The notes beneath the pieces were generated by a model. The model was not told the DNA's origin and made no database searches. It worked only from the letters and a program-made list of their open reading frames with translations. This document shows positions 63,080-64,000 of a stretch of DNA of 64,000 nt, in pieces. A program made the translations under genes and the position numbers. This stretch comes from Spiroplasma endosymbiont of Aspidapion aeneum (GTDB lineage: Bacteria; Bacillota_I; Bacilli_A; Mycoplasmatales; Mycoplasmataceae), in contig NZ_OZ034994.1 in the NCBI RefSeq assembly GCF_964031045.1, positions 1,054,001 through 1,118,000 on the forward strand. Reading direction: 5' to 3'. Every line of letters begins with the position of its first letter. Position 1 is the stretch's first letter.

Positions 63080-64000
<921 letters not shown>

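Overview
The window is a stretch of a low-GC mollicute chromosome. In-frame TGA has to be read as tryptophan (genetic code 4) to keep almost every gene intact: secY, rplF, rplB, tuf, alaS, prfA, the PTS permease and all large phage genes are broken by TGA otherwise, and prfA is the only release factor gene seen. I cannot name the species. All coordinates below were re-derived by reading through TGA.

Layout. (1) 1-11,402, minus strand: the S10-spc ribosomal protein operon from rpsJ to the start of secY in classical order. Its rpmC product (L29) has grown to 645 residues by an Ala/Lys/Glu/Gln coiled-coil tail. (2) 11,549-28,837: a 17.3-kb unit bounded by IS3-like terminal inverted repeats and flanked by the 5-bp direct repeat ATAAA. 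All genes run leftward: small early-type genes, a RuvC-like resolvase, a Dam-type methylase and an OB-fold protein; then scaffold, major capsid protein, membrane proteins, large terminase, a structured-RNA candidate, portal, collar/fibre-like and other large proteins, a lipoprotein; last, next to the left repeat, a DD(35)E IS3-type transposase. I read it as a tailed-phage genome carried as the cargo of an IS3-type transposon. (3) 29.0-36.5 kb: an ABC exporter pair, a large membrane protein, alaS, and a GIY-YIG nuclease-like gene. (4) 36.6-40.9 kb: tuf and fusA-rpsG-rpsL. (5) 41.0-46.6 kb: three large orphan proteins rich in charged and low-complexity sequence. (6) 47.0-51.9 kb: a disaccharide operon (PTS permease, small membrane protein, GH65 phosphorylase, beta-phosphoglucomutase) behind a near-perfect palindrome, best read as trehalose phosphorolysis. 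(7) 52.2-58.4 kb: rpmE, a degenerate ABC-ATPase-like gene, a DHH phosphoesterase, tdk, prfA, prmC, tsaC. (8) 58.5-61.6 kb, plus strand: YigZ-family protein, 5'-3' exonuclease, membrane protein. (9) 61.65-63.03 kb: a decayed IS3-type element. (10) 63.1-64.0 kb: atpC and the 3' part of atpD.

The highlights are the phage/IS3 hybrid element, a compact RNA candidate with a consensus promoter and a 14-bp closing helix between terminase and portal genes, interleaved inverted repeats near the right end of the element, and the giant L29. No tRNA, rRNA or CRISPR array was recognised. All statements are from reading the sequence by eye; no database search was possible.
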